Source of the DNA: Micromonospora violae
Lineage (GTDB): Bacteria > Actinomycetota > Actinomycetes > Mycobacteriales > Micromonosporaceae
Length of the DNA stretch: 64,000 nt
Direction of reading: 5' to 3'
NCBI RefSeq assembly: GCF_004217135.1
Contig: NZ_SHKK01000001.1
Coordinates: 2,294,001-2,358,000 of the forward strand
The position numbers and the translations under genes were made by a program. Below the pieces are notes generated by a model that ran no database searches, was not told the origin of the DNA, and saw nothing but the letters and a program-made list of their open reading frames with translations. Positions 38,792 to 47,230 of this stretch are shown in pieces. How positions within the stretch are numbered: the stretch's first letter is position 1; each line of letters starts with the position of its first letter.

Positions 38792-40087
38792 TCAGGAGAC
38801 GGTCGGCACCCCGTTCGCCGGCGGCGCGGCCGGCGCGGCGGTGTACTCGTTGACCGGCCCGTCCGCCTCATCCGTCTCGTACGCCGGTCCGAAGTAGCTC
38901 TGCACTCCCCCGGTCACCCGGCTCAACCGCTGGCCGCCGTACCCGGAGTGGTCCTTGTCGGAGAAGCGCAGCGGCACCAGCCCGGGGCCCTGGAAACCGC
39001 CCTTCTGCACGGCGTCGATGATCTTCTCCCGGGTGAGGTCCTTGCCGGCGGCGAGCAACGCCTGCACGAAGAGGTAGCCGACCGACATGCCGTAGACGGT
39101 GTTGCCGTCGAACGGGGCGTCCCCGTTGTGCTCCTTGTTGACCTTCGTGAAGAGCTGGATCCACGGGTTGGCCGTGTCGTTCTGCATCGGCAGGTAGTTG
39201 GTGCCGACCATGCCCTCCAGCATCGGAGCGGCGGCGCCGAGCTGCTTGGCCAGGGTCGGGTAGTCGGCGCCGACGTTGGAGACCAGCCACTGCGCCTTGT
39301 AGCCCAGCCGCGAGGCGGTGCCGATCGACAGCGCGGTGAAGCCGGGCACGGTAGCGAGCACGACGACCTTGCATTCGGCCGCCTTGAACGCGCCGATCTG
39401 CGGCGCGACGTTGGTGTTGCTGGTGACGTACGTCTGCTTGACCGCCACCGCGCCGGCACCGAGCACCTTCTCCACGCCGGCCAGACTGTCCCGGCCGAAG
39501 TCGTCGTCCTGGCCCAGGAAGCAGACCTTCTGCCCGGCCAGGTTCGTCTTCGCGTAGGTAGCGAGAATCTTGCCCTCGACCGTGTAGTCCGGGTTGAAGC
39601 CGAACGTGCCGGGATACTTGTCCGGCTGATCCCAGCTGCGGCTGCCGGAGGCGACGAAGAGGTCTGGAACGCGGTTGCTCTTGAGGAAGTCGAGCACGCC
39701 GGTGTGCGTCGGCGTGCCGAGGCCGTTGAGGATGGCGAACACCTTGTCCTGCAGGACGAGCTGACGGACCACCTGCTGCGTGTTCGCCGGATTGTAGCCG
39801 TCGTCCATGATCTTGTAGGTGATCTTGCGGCCGTGCACCCCGCCGTTGGCGTTGACGTAGTCGAAGTACGCCTTCGTCGCCGGAGCGATCTTGGAATAGC
39901 CGGCCGAGGCCGGCCCGGTCAGCGGCATGTGGGTACCGACGGTGATCTCGGTGTCGGTGACGCCCGGCACCGACGCCCCGCCGGAGCCGGGGCCGTCGCC
40001 GCCGCTACAGCCGGCCGCGGTGATGAGCAGAGCGATGGTGCTGGCGATCGCGAGGCCGCGATGCGCTTTACGGTGCATGGGAGACAC
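38792..40087 (-). CDS. Branched-chain-amino-acid-type ABC solute-binding lipoprotein
   Basis: Lipoprotein of 431 residues with lipobox ITAAGC. The mature part is a type-I periplasmic-binding fold of the LivJ/Peripla_BP_6 family (EITVGTHMPLTGPASAGYSK, YKIMDDGYNPANTQQVVRQLV, KVCFLGQDDDFGRDSL). Ligands of this family include Leu/Ile/Val, urea, amides and aromatic acids, so the actual substrate is open. The start is GTG at 40087 (AAAGG upstream) or ATG at 40078. It closes the five-gene importer operon after a 74-base gap. Confidence 0.92.
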   Translation of the reverse strand: MSPMHRKAHRGLAIASTIALLITAAGCSGGDGPGSGGASVPGVTDTEITVGTHMPLTGPASAGYSKIAPATKAYFDYVNANGGVHGRKITYKIMDDGYNPANTQQVVRQLVLQDKVFAILNGLGTPTHTGVLDFLKSNRVPDLFVASGSRSWDQPDKYPGTFGFNPDYTVEGKILATYAKTNLAGQKVCFLGQDDDFGRDSLAGVEKVLGAGAVAVKQTYVTSNTNVAPQIGAFKAAECKVVVLATVPGFTALSIGTASRLGYKAQWLVSNVGADYPTLAKQLGAAAPMLEGMVGTNYLPMQNDTANPWIQLFTKVNKEHNGDAPFDGNTVYGMSVGYLFVQALLAAGKDLTREKIIDAVQKGGFQGPGLVPLRFSDKDHSGYGGQRLSRVTGGVQSYFGPAYETDEADGPVNEYTAAPAAPPANGVPTVS

Positions 40088-40161
40088 CGACCTTTCTCGG
40101 TCCGGTTATCGGGGAACGGTGTGGTGGTGGGGCGCCCGGCCGAGGCCGGACCGAGGACAGC

Positions 40162-41274
40162 TCAGGAACGCCTGGTCGGCCGCCTGGCCAGCAACGCCCG
40201 GCCGAGACGCGACAGCAGACCCTGCACACCGCCGGGGGCGGCGATCATGACGACGATCAGGGTGAGTCCGAAGATCGCCAACGGAAGGTTGCCCTCCAGC
40301 CGCTGCGCCACCGCGGGTGAGAGCGTGAGCATCTCGGTGACCGAGTGGGTGAGATCGGGCAGGGCGACCAGCAGGACCGCCCCCCACAGCGCACCGGTCA
40401 GTCGACCCAGGCCACCGATCACCACCGCCATCAGCAGGAACAGCGACAGGGTCAGCGAGAACGCCCCGGGGGACACGCTCTGTGCGAGCACCGCCAGCAG
40501 CGCACCGCCGAGCCCGGCGGTGGCGGCGCTGACCACAAACGCGAGGACCTGGGTGCGGGCCACGTGGATGCCCGCCAGGCGGGCCGCCACCTCGTCGTCA
40601 CGGACCGCCCGGAAGGTACGCCCGTATCGACTGCGGATCAGGTTCGCCAACAGCAGCATGGCGAGCAGGGTGGCCGCGCCGGTGACCCAGAGCTGCCACC
40701 GCTCGTAGGGGAAATACGGCCCGAGCGCCAACGGTGGCGGCTCGACCGGCACCGACAGCCCCTGCTCGCCGTTGAACACGCCGTCGAAGGTGACGGCCAG
40801 CGCCGGCACGACGACGGCCACCGCGAGCGTCACCCCGGCCAGGTAGGGGCCACGCAGCCGGGCCGCTGCCACACCGACCACCGCGCCGACCGCTACGGTG
40901 CTGACGATCGCCGCGACCAGCGAGAGCGGCAACAGCCAGCCGCCCGTCATGCCGCGGTCGGCGAACGCGTTCTGGCACAGCGCCACTGTGTACGCCCCGG
41001 TCGCCATCAACGCCCCGTGCCCGAGCGACAGTTGACCGTTGAGACCGGTGAGGACGGTCAGCCCGGCCGTCGCGCAGAGGTAGGCCGCCACCGTGGCGAG
41101 CTGGAAGTTGCGGAACGGTTCGACGGCGTAGCTGACCCCGACCAGCACCACCCCGGCGACGAGCACGATCGCCAGATGGCGCAGCAGTGTCGAGCCGCGT
41201 CGCCGGTCGACGGGCCGGTCGGCGGCGTCGTCCGGCCGCTGCTTCGGCGGCACCGCCGCCGTCGTGGCGCTCAC
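40162..41274 (-). CDS. livM: Branched-chain-amino-acid-type ABC permease (LivM-like)
   Basis: Membrane permease of 370 residues with a charged N-tail (1-38), eight or more helices and the LivM hallmark TGLNGQLSLGHGALMATGAYT. The loop FRAVRDDEVAARLAGIHVARTQVLAFVVSA is the conserved cytoplasmic coupling segment. It pairs with the LivH-like permease, whose stop overlaps its GTG start (41271-41274). Confidence 0.93.
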   Translation of the reverse strand: MSATTAAVPPKQRPDDAADRPVDRRRGSTLLRHLAIVLVAGVVLVGVSYAVEPFRNFQLATVAAYLCATAGLTVLTGLNGQLSLGHGALMATGAYTVALCQNAFADRGMTGGWLLPLSLVAAIVSTVAVGAVVGVAAARLRGPYLAGVTLAVAVVVPALAVTFDGVFNGEQGLSVPVEPPPLALGPYFPYERWQLWVTGAATLLAMLLLANLIRSRYGRTFRAVRDDEVAARLAGIHVARTQVLAFVVSAATAGLGGALLAVLAQSVSPGAFSLTLSLFLLMAVVIGGLGRLTGALWGAVLLVALPDLTHSVTEMLTLSPAVAQRLEGNLPLAIFGLTLIVVMIAAPGGVQGLLSRLGRALLARRPTRRS

Positions 41275-42149
41275 ACCCGCCTCGCCGCGACCGGGGCGAA
41301 CAGCCCACCGGGCCGGACCAGCAGCACCGCCAGCAGCAGGACCAGCACCGCGAGCGGGGTGAGGTCACTGCCGGCGTAGCCGCTCACGTAGGAGAGCAGC
41401 AACCCCACCACCAGGCCGCCGACCACCGCCCCCGGTGGACTGTCCAGCCCACCGACCACCGCCGCGGTGAACGCCGAGACGAACACCAGGTCCATCGCGT
41501 GCGGGTGCAGACCCAGCTCGGTCGGCAGGACCAGCATGGCGGCCAGCGCGCCCACCCCGGAGGCGAGCGCCCAACCGAGGGTCAACATGCCACCGACGTT
41601 GACCCCGAGCAGCCGGGACACCTCCGGAGCGAAGGCCGCCGCGCGCATCCGCAACCCCACCGGAGTACGCGCGAACATCCACGCCAGGCCGCTGACCACC
41701 ACCCCGATCGTGGCGAAGACGAACAGGTCGTACGGGGACAGCACGGCGACCCCACCCACGGTGAGGGCGGACCGGCTGAAAGGGGCCTCGGCGGGGCGGA
41801 ACTCACTGCCGTACACCATGCCCAGCACGGCCTGGATCAGCAGCACCAACCCGAGCGCGACGATCACCGGGTTGAGCGGTGAGGCGTGCTCGACGTGTCG
41901 CATCACCACGCGGTCCACCACGGCACCGAGCAGCAGGCCGGCGACGATCGCGACCACGAAGCCCAGCCAGTAGGAGCCGGTCGCGGTGCTGACGGTGTAG
42001 GCGACGTACGCGGCGGCCACGGCCATCGCCCCCTGGGCGAAGTTGACGACCCGCGCCGCCCGCCAGATGAGCACCAGGGCCAACGCGAAGGCGGCGTACA
42101 CCGCGCCTCGGGACAGGCCGTCGACGGTCAGGAAGACGAAGCGGTCCAA
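41271..42149 (-). CDS. livH: Branched-chain-amino-acid-type ABC permease (LivH-like)
   Basis: Membrane permease of 292 residues with LivH features: GLSRGAVYAAFALALVLIWRAARVVNFAQGAM at the N-terminus, the FRPAEAPFS loop, and GVNVGGMLTLGWALASGVGALAAML. The apparent start is the rare codon TTG at 42149 with GGGAGGA only four bases upstream. No ATG or GTG upstream gives a better start, and the family N-terminus begins exactly here. It is 30 bases from the LivF-like gene. Confidence 0.92.
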   Translation of the reverse strand: MDRFVFLTVDGLSRGAVYAAFALALVLIWRAARVVNFAQGAMAVAAAYVAYTVSTATGSYWLGFVVAIVAGLLLGAVVDRVVMRHVEHASPLNPVIVALGLVLLIQAVLGMVYGSEFRPAEAPFSRSALTVGGVAVLSPYDLFVFATIGVVVSGLAWMFARTPVGLRMRAAAFAPEVSRLLGVNVGGMLTLGWALASGVGALAAMLVLPTELGLHPHAMDLVFVSAFTAAVVGGLDSPPGAVVGGLVVGLLLSYVSGYAGSDLTPLAVLVLLLAVLLVRPGGLFAPVAARRV

Positions 42150-42179
42150 CAGTCCTCCCTCCGGGGGACGAGGTGGTGG

Positions 42180-42902
42180 TCAGAAACCGAGGTACGCGTG
42201 GCGCAGGTCGACGTCGTCGCGCAGCGTCGCCGCCGGGGCGGCGATCACCACCCGACCGAGGGACATCACGACGCCCTGGTCGGCGACGGCGAGCGCGCTG
42301 CGCACGTTCTGCTCGACCAGCAGGACGGTCAGGCCGGTGCGGTCACGCAGTTGGCGGAGCAGGGCCATGGTCCGGGCGACCACCCGTGGCGCCAGGCCGA
42401 GCGACGGCTCGTCCAACAGCAGCAGACGGGGTCGGCCGACCAGGGCCCGGCCCAGCGCGAGCATCTGCCGTTCACCGCCGGAGAGCTGGTGGCCGAGGTG
42501 CCGACGGCGTCGGGCCAGCGGCTCGAAGAGCTGATAGACCTCGTCGAGAGCCCGGCCGGCGTCGGCCCGGTCGCGCCGCCACAGGCCGCCCAGTCGCAGG
42601 TTCTCGTCGACGGTCAGCTCGCTGATCACGCCCCGACCCTCCGGGACGTGCGCCATGCCGCGTCGCACGAGCTGCTCCACCGGCGTACCGCGAAGATCCT
42701 CCCCGGCCAGCAGGACCTGGCCGGCGGCCGGGCGGATCATGCCGGAGAGCGTACGCAGCAGGGTGGTCTTGCCGGCGCCGTTGGCGCCGACGACGGCGGC
42801 GATCGTGCCGGTCGGGACGGTGAGGTCGATGGCCCGCAGCACCGGCGCGGCACCGTAACCGGCGACCAGCCCGCGCACCACGAGCAGGTCGGTCGTGGTC
42901 AT
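42180..42902 (-). CDS. livF: Branched-chain-amino-acid-type ABC ATPase (LivF-like)
   Basis: ATPase of 240 residues with Walker A GANGAGKTT, signature LSGGERQML, Walker B LLLLDEPSLGLAP and LivF-type GVVMSLGRVV near the end. It energises the importer with the LivG-like partner, whose stop overlaps its ATG (42899-42902). Confidence 0.94.
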   Translation of the reverse strand: MTTTDLLVVRGLVAGYGAAPVLRAIDLTVPTGTIAAVVGANGAGKTTLLRTLSGMIRPAAGQVLLAGEDLRGTPVEQLVRRGMAHVPEGRGVISELTVDENLRLGGLWRRDRADAGRALDEVYQLFEPLARRRRHLGHQLSGGERQMLALGRALVGRPRLLLLDEPSLGLAPRVVARTMALLRQLRDRTGLTVLLVEQNVRSALAVADQGVVMSLGRVVIAAPAATLRDDVDLRHAYLGF

Positions 42903-43687
42903 GGGGAAACCTCTTCCTCGACGGTGGCACCGAGGTACGCGTCGGTGACCGCGGGATCGTCACGGATCTCGTCCGGGGTGCCGGCGGCGATGACCCGGCC
43001 GAAGTCGAGCACCACGATCTCGTCGCAGACGGCCATCACCAGGTCCATGTGGTGCTCGACCAGGAGCACGGCACAGGGGTCGGTGTCCCGCCGGGGCAGT
43101 TGGCGGATCAGCTCCCCCAGCTCGGCGATGTCGTCGGCGCCGAGGCCACCGGCCGGTTCGTCGAGCAGCAGCAACCGGGGCCGGGCGGCGAGCGCGCGGG
43201 CCAGGGCTACCCGCTGGCGTACGGCGAAGGGCAGGGTGGTCGGCGCGGCCTCGGCGTGCTCGGCGATGCCCAGGTCGTCGAGGATGGCCAGGGCGTCCGC
43301 GCGCAGCCGGCGCTCGTCGCGGTCGCTGGCCGGCAGCCCGAGCAGCGCCGGGACGAAGCCGGCCCGGGCGGTGTGCGAGGCGCCGGTCATCACGTTCTCC
43401 AGGACGCTGAGCCCGGCGAAGAGCCCGGTGCCCTGCAACGTCCGGGCGATGCCGAGCCGGGTCAGCCGGTGCGGGCGCGGTCGCAGCGGCCGGCCGTCGA
43501 GGGTGAGTGAACCCGTCTGCGGCGCGACGAAGCCGCAGACCACGTTGAACAGCGTGGTCTTGCCGGCGCCGTTGGGCCCGATGACGCCCACCACCTGGTG
43601 GGGTGGCACCCGCAGGGAGACATCGTCGAGGGCGGTGAGGCCGCCGAAACGGACGCCGATGTGGTGCAGTTCGAGGCCGCGCTCCAT
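42899..43687 (-). CDS. livG: Branched-chain-amino-acid-type ABC ATPase (LivG-like), unusual signature
   Basis: ATPase of 262 residues and first gene of the importer operon. Walker A (GPNGAGKTTLF), a Q-loop region, Walker B (LLLLDEPAGGLG) and H-loop (LLVEHHMD) are normal. The ABC signature reads LPFAVRQRV, without the glycine of the LSGGQ/LPYGxQ consensus. In a heterodimer one weakened site is tolerated. The ATG at 43687 follows GAGGGA; a GTG one codon earlier is the alternative. Confidence 0.9.
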   Translation of the reverse strand: MERGLELHHIGVRFGGLTALDDVSLRVPPHQVVGVIGPNGAGKTTLFNVVCGFVAPQTGSLTLDGRPLRPRPHRLTRLGIARTLQGTGLFAGLSVLENVMTGASHTARAGFVPALLGLPASDRDERRLRADALAILDDLGIAEHAEAAPTTLPFAVRQRVALARALAARPRLLLLDEPAGGLGADDIAELGELIRQLPRRDTDPCAVLLVEHHMDLVMAVCDEIVVLDFGRVIAAGTPDEIRDDPAVTDAYLGATVEEEVSP

Positions 43688-43719
43688 CACCCATCCCTCT
43701 GTCGTGGCGGGTGTTTATT

Positions 43720-43756
43720 TACACTCGCAGTGTACGTTTCTCGGGTTTGGCGTCAA
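43720..43756 (-). promoter_or_regulatory. Promoter and TetR-type operator of the Liv importer operon
   Basis: Minus-strand TTGACG (43756-43751), a 16-base spacer and TACACT (43734-43729). The -10 box is the left arm of a perfect 15-base dyad TACACT-GCG-AGTGTA (43720-43734), so a bound repressor would block RNA polymerase. The dyad matches the one before the TetR gene in layout and half-site. Confidence 0.6.
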
Positions 43757-43786
43757 GACCTTCAATGCCCCGCTCCGCAGGTGGAC

Positions 43787-43813
43787 GGGGCGGTCGCCAA
43801 CGGCGACCGCCCC
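43787..43813 (-). terminator. Terminator of the cutinase gene
   Basis: Perfect 12-bp stem GGGGCGGTCGCC / GGCGACCGCCCC with a 3-base loop, 12 bases beyond the stop codon. Confidence 0.8.
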
Positions 43814-43824
43814 GGTGACCGCCG

Positions 43825-44733
43825 TCAGGCGCTGGGACAGGTGTTGCGGTACTCCTGGATCTGCGAACCGCTCGGGCCCGGGCACAGGAACTGCTCGTAG
43901 CGGGTGTCGTCGTCGACGAACCGCTTCAACCAGGCCACCATCTGCCGCGCGGTCGGCGTGTTCGTGGTCTGCGGGAAGAAGTGGCTCGCCCCGTTCAGCT
44001 CCAGGTACGCCTTCTCGGCGGACGCCGGGATGCTGTTGTAGAAGGGCACCGAGTGCGTCGCGACCGGCGCGACGCTGTCGCTCTCGCCACCGATGATCAG
44101 GGTCGGCACCCGCAGCTCGGACCAGCTCTTGTCCGTGTTCCAGGGCGCGAGCGGCACCGCGGCCTGCAACGACGGTCGCGACGAGGCCGCCTCCAGGCTC
44201 CCCCCGCCACCCATGGAGTGGCCGGCCACCGCGAGTCGACTGCTGTCGATCCGGCTCCGCACCGAGCTGCGCTCGGTGAGGTAGTCCAGCGCGGCCAGCA
44301 ACTGCCGACCCCGGCTGTCCGGCTGATCCAGGCGGGTGTTGGTTTCGATGCCGATCACCACGAAGCCGTGCGAGGCGATGCGCGGCCCGAGCCAGCTGAT
44401 GCTCGACCAGCTGGCGGTGAAGCCCGGCGAGATGGCGATGGCACCGAAGGTGCCCTCGCTGGTGCTGGTCGGGTAGTAGATGACGCCACCGCCGAAACCG
44501 ATGACGCTCAGCGAGGACACGCTCTGCGAGGCCGTGGCGAACGGGCCGCGGCTCGCCTCCAGGATCGCGGTGGTCGGGGCGGGGCCCCGCTCGTACGGGC
44601 CGGCGGCCTGGGCGGCGCTGGACGATCCGGCCAGGGCGCCGCCGGCGGCCAGGACGGCGGCCAGCGCGAGCCGGGTGGCTCGGGCCGCGATGGAACGGGG
44701 ACGGGTGGTGGTTGGTGAGGACACGTCGGGCAC
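43825..44733 (-). CDS. Secreted cutinase / polyester hydrolase (PETase-like)
   Basis: Serine hydrolase of 302 residues, closely matching Thermobifida-type cutinases over its whole length. A signal peptide (to about 43) is followed by the mature N-terminus [21 protein letters not shown]. Catalytic residues are Ser173 (GHSMGG), Asp219 (GESDSVAPV) and His251 (GASHFFP), with substrate-cleft Trp198 (APWNTDKSW) and Met174. A C-terminal Cys284-Cys299 pair probably forms the family disulfide. The aromatic oxyanion residue, Tyr in known PET-active members, is Phe105 here (SPGFTAS). Natural substrates are probably cutin or suberin-like polyesters. The start is GTG at 44733 behind AGGGA. It is monocistronic. 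Confidence 0.93.
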   Translation of the reverse strand: MPDVSSPTTTRPRSIAARATRLALAAVLAAGGALAGSSSAAQAAGPYERGPAPTTAILEASRGPFATASQSVSSLSVIGFGGGVIYYPTSTSEGTFGAIAISPGFTASWSSISWLGPRIASHGFVVIGIETNTRLDQPDSRGRQLLAALDYLTERSSVRSRIDSSRLAVAGHSMGGGGSLEAASSRPSLQAAVPLAPWNTDKSWSELRVPTLIIGGESDSVAPVATHSVPFYNSIPASAEKAYLELNGASHFFPQTTNTPTARQMVAWLKRFVDDDTRYEQFLCPGPSGSQIQEYRNTCPSA

Positions 44734-44783
44734 TCCCTAGAGTCGAGGGATATCGACGTGTGTCAGTTTTGGCCGCCCGGCCC

Positions 44784-44830
44784 GTCCCGGCATCGGTGAA
44801 ATCACCAGTCCCGACGCAGGATGCCGGGAC
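44784..44830. promoter_or_regulatory. Nested dyad between divergent cutinase and catalase genes
   Basis: Perfect 11-bp arms GTCCCGGCATC (44784-44794) and GATGCCGGGAC (44820-44830) enclose 25 bases that start with a second palindrome, GGTGA-AA-TCACC (44795-44806). It sits in the 174-base region shared by both promoters, so it could be an operator or a structured leader. Confidence 0.45.
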
Positions 44831-44907
44831 CAGGTGTGTTTCGCGCCTCTGACCAGGGGTAGCAGGGCAGGCGCCGGCCCGTACACGCGCCATGGAGAGG
44901 TTCATCA

Positions 44908-47169
44908 GTGGATTCCAGCAAGCCCGCCGAGGCGGTCAAGAACGCCGTGAAGACCGCATCAGGAAAGATCGCCGACGCCCTCAGCCCGGACGTCCCCGGT
45001 GCGCCGGGAAGCGCGCCACCGACCGTCGAGGAACCGACAACGCCGCATGACCCGCTGCCACCGAAGCCGGAACAGGGGGCGCCGCAGACGCGTACGCCCA
45101 CCGGGGCGGAGACCGGCGCACCGACGATCGCGAACGGTCAGCAGGGGGCCTACCTCACGACCGCGAACGGGGCGCGGTTGCGCGACACCGACCACTCGCT
45201 CAAGGCGGGCCCGCGCGGCCCGGTGCTGCTCCAGGACCACCACCTACGCGAGAAGATCACACACTTCGACCACGAACGCATCCCGGAGCGGGTGGTGCAC
45301 GCCCGGGGTGCCGGCGCGCACGGTGTGTTCACGGCGTACGGCACCGCCGAGGCGGTCACCCGGGCCGGCTTCCTCAAGAAGGGGCGCGAGACCGAGGTCT
45401 TCGTCCGGTTCTCCACCGTGCTCGGTTCGCGAGGTTCGGCCGACACGGTCCGCGACACCCGGGGCTTCGCCACGAAGTTCTACACCGACGAGGGCACCTT
45501 CGACCTGGTCGGCAACAACATGCCGGTCTTCTTCATCCAGGACGCGATCAAGTTCCCGGACATCATCCACGCCGGCAAACCGCACCCGGACCGGGAGATC
45601 CCGCAGGCGCAGAGCGCGCACGACACCTTCTGGGACTTCGTGTCCCTGCACACCGAGGCACAGCACCACACCATCTGGAACATGTCCGACCGTGGGATTC
45701 CGCGGTCGTACCGGACGATGGAGGGCTTCGGCGTGCACACCTTCCGCCTCGTCAACGAGGCCGGGGAGACGGTGCTGGCCAAGTTCCACTGGAAGCCGAA
45801 GCTGGGTGTGCACTCGCTGACCTGGGAGGAGGCTCAGCTGCTCGGCGGCGTGGACCCGGACTTCCATCGCCGCGACCTCTACGACGCCATCGAGGCCGGC
45901 GCGTACCCGGAGTGGGAGCTGGGCATCCAGGTCTTCCCGGACACTCCCGAGGAGACGTTCGCCGGGATCGACCTGCTGGACCCGACGAAGATCGTGCCGG
46001 AGGAGCTGGCCGAGGTGCAGCCGATCGGCCGGCTGGTGCTCAACCGGACGCCGACGAACTTCTTCGCCGAGACCGAACAGGTCGCCTTCCACCTCGGTCA
46101 CCTGCCGCCCGGCATCGACGTCACGAACGACCCGCTGTTGCAGGGCCGGCTCTTCTCGTACCTCGACACGCAGCTCACCCGGCTGGGCGGGCCCAACTTC
46201 CCGCAGATCCCCATCAACCGCCCGCACGCCGCCGTGAACGACATGCTGCGTGACGGCTTCCACCAGCACGCCGTGCACGCGGGCGTCGCGCCGTACCGAC
46301 CGAACTCGCTCGACGGCGGAAATCCGTTCCCCGCCGGGGATGCCGAGCACGCCGTCGTCGACGTGCCGGTCACGGTCGCGCAGGCACCGAAGGTACGCGC
46401 GAACCCGGCCTCGTTCGACGACCACTACAGCCAGGTCCGCCTGTTCTGGCTGAGCATGTCGCCGGTCGAGAAGGAGCACCTCATCCGGGCGTACACCTTC
46501 GAGCTGGGCAAGTGCTACCACCAGGCGATCAAGGAGCGTCAGCTGCGGAGCCTCGCCAACATCGACCCGGTGCTGTGCGAGCAGGTCGCCACCGGCCTGG
46601 GCCTGCCCGCGCCGCAGCCGACGGTTCCCCTCGCCGACGTCGCGCCCAGCCCGGCGCTGTCGCAGGTCGGTCGGGAGTGGCCGAGCGACGGCCGCGTCAT
46701 CGGGATCGTCGTCGACCCCGACGGCGACCTGGACGGCGTCGACGAGGTCCGCCGGGCCGTGTTCGGCGCCGGCATGGTGCCGCTGCTGATCGCCCCGCAC
46801 GGCGGCGTGGTGGGCGGCCTGCCGGTGCAGCGCACCTTCGCCACCGGCCGGTCGGTCGAATTCGACGCGGTCCTGCTGGCCGCGGCGCCGGCGCCCGCGC
46901 CGGACGCCCTGCCCGCCCGCGACGCCAAGGCGGGCCGGCCGGACCCGACCACCGTGGACCCGCGCGTGCTGCTGCTCGTCGAGGAGTGCTGGCGGCACGC
47001 CAAGGCGATCGGCGCCTGGGGCGCGGGCGTCACCGTGCTGGAGCAGGCCGGCGTCGCCGGCACCCCGGGCGTCGTGGCGGCGGGCTCGGGCACCGAGGCG
47101 CTGACGGCGGTGCGGCAGTTGCTGGCCGCGCACCGGGTGTGGGAACGGTTCCCCGCCTCGGTCGTCTGA
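44908..47169 (+). CDS. katE: Large-subunit (clade 2) monofunctional catalase, HPII-like
   Basis: Haem catalase of 753 residues degrading hydrogen peroxide. Distal His131 ([11 protein letters not shown]) and Asn204 (VGNNMPVFF) keep the 73-residue spacing of His128 and Asn201 in E. coli HPII, and the haem-ligand Tyr lies in [11 protein letters not shown] long N-terminal tail and a C-terminal flavodoxin/DJ-1-like domain (about 590-753) mark the large-subunit clade. The start is GTG at 44908 after GGAGAGG. It probably serves stationary-phase or oxidative-stress protection, and ends at a strong bidirectional terminator. Confidence 0.95.
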   Translation: MDSSKPAEAVKNAVKTASGKIADALSPDVPGAPGSAPPTVEEPTTPHDPLPPKPEQGAPQTRTPTGAETGAPTIANGQQGAYLTTANGARLRDTDHSLKAGPRGPVLLQDHHLREKITHFDHERIPERVVHARGAGAHGVFTAYGTAEAVTRAGFLKKGRETEVFVRFSTVLGSRGSADTVRDTRGFATKFYTDEGTFDLVGNNMPVFFIQDAIKFPDIIHAGKPHPDREIPQAQSAHDTFWDFVSLHTEAQHHTIWNMSDRGIPRSYRTMEGFGVHTFRLVNEAGETVLAKFHWKPKLGVHSLTWEEAQLLGGVDPDFHRRDLYDAIEAGAYPEWELGIQVFPDTPEETFAGIDLLDPTKIVPEELAEVQPIGRLVLNRTPTNFFAETEQVAFHLGHLPPGIDVTNDPLLQGRLFSYLDTQLTRLGGPNFPQIPINRPHAAVNDMLRDGFHQHAVHAGVAPYRPNSLDGGNPFPAGDAEHAVVDVPVTVAQAPKVRANPASFDDHYSQVRLFWLSMSPVEKEHLIRAYTFELGKCYHQAIKERQLRSLANIDPVLCEQVATGLGLPAPQPTVPLADVAPSPALSQVGREWPSDGRVIGIVVDPDGDLDGVDEVRRAVFGAGMVPLLIAPHGGVVGGLPVQRTFATGRSVEFDAVLLAAAPAPAPDALPARDAKAGRPDPTTVDPRVLLLVEECWRHAKAIGAWGAGVTVLEQAGVAGTPGVVAAGSGTEALTAVRQLLAAHRVWERFPASVV

Positions 47170-47175
47170 CACCGC

Positions 47176-47222
47176 CACCGTAGGGCCGTCCTCCGCCGCA
47201 CCGGGAGGACGGCCCTACGGTG
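47176..47222. terminator. Bidirectional terminator between catalase and kinase genes
   Basis: A perfect 19-bp inverted repeat (arms 47176-47194 and 47204-47222) with a 9-base loop, placed between convergent genes; one of the strongest hairpins in the window. Confidence 0.88.
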
Positions 47223-47230
47223 TCCGGACG

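Noticed and set aside
45244..47178. A 644-codon minus-strand frame opposite the catalase gene
   Set aside because: Antisense shadow of a highly conserved catalase; no start signal or domain.
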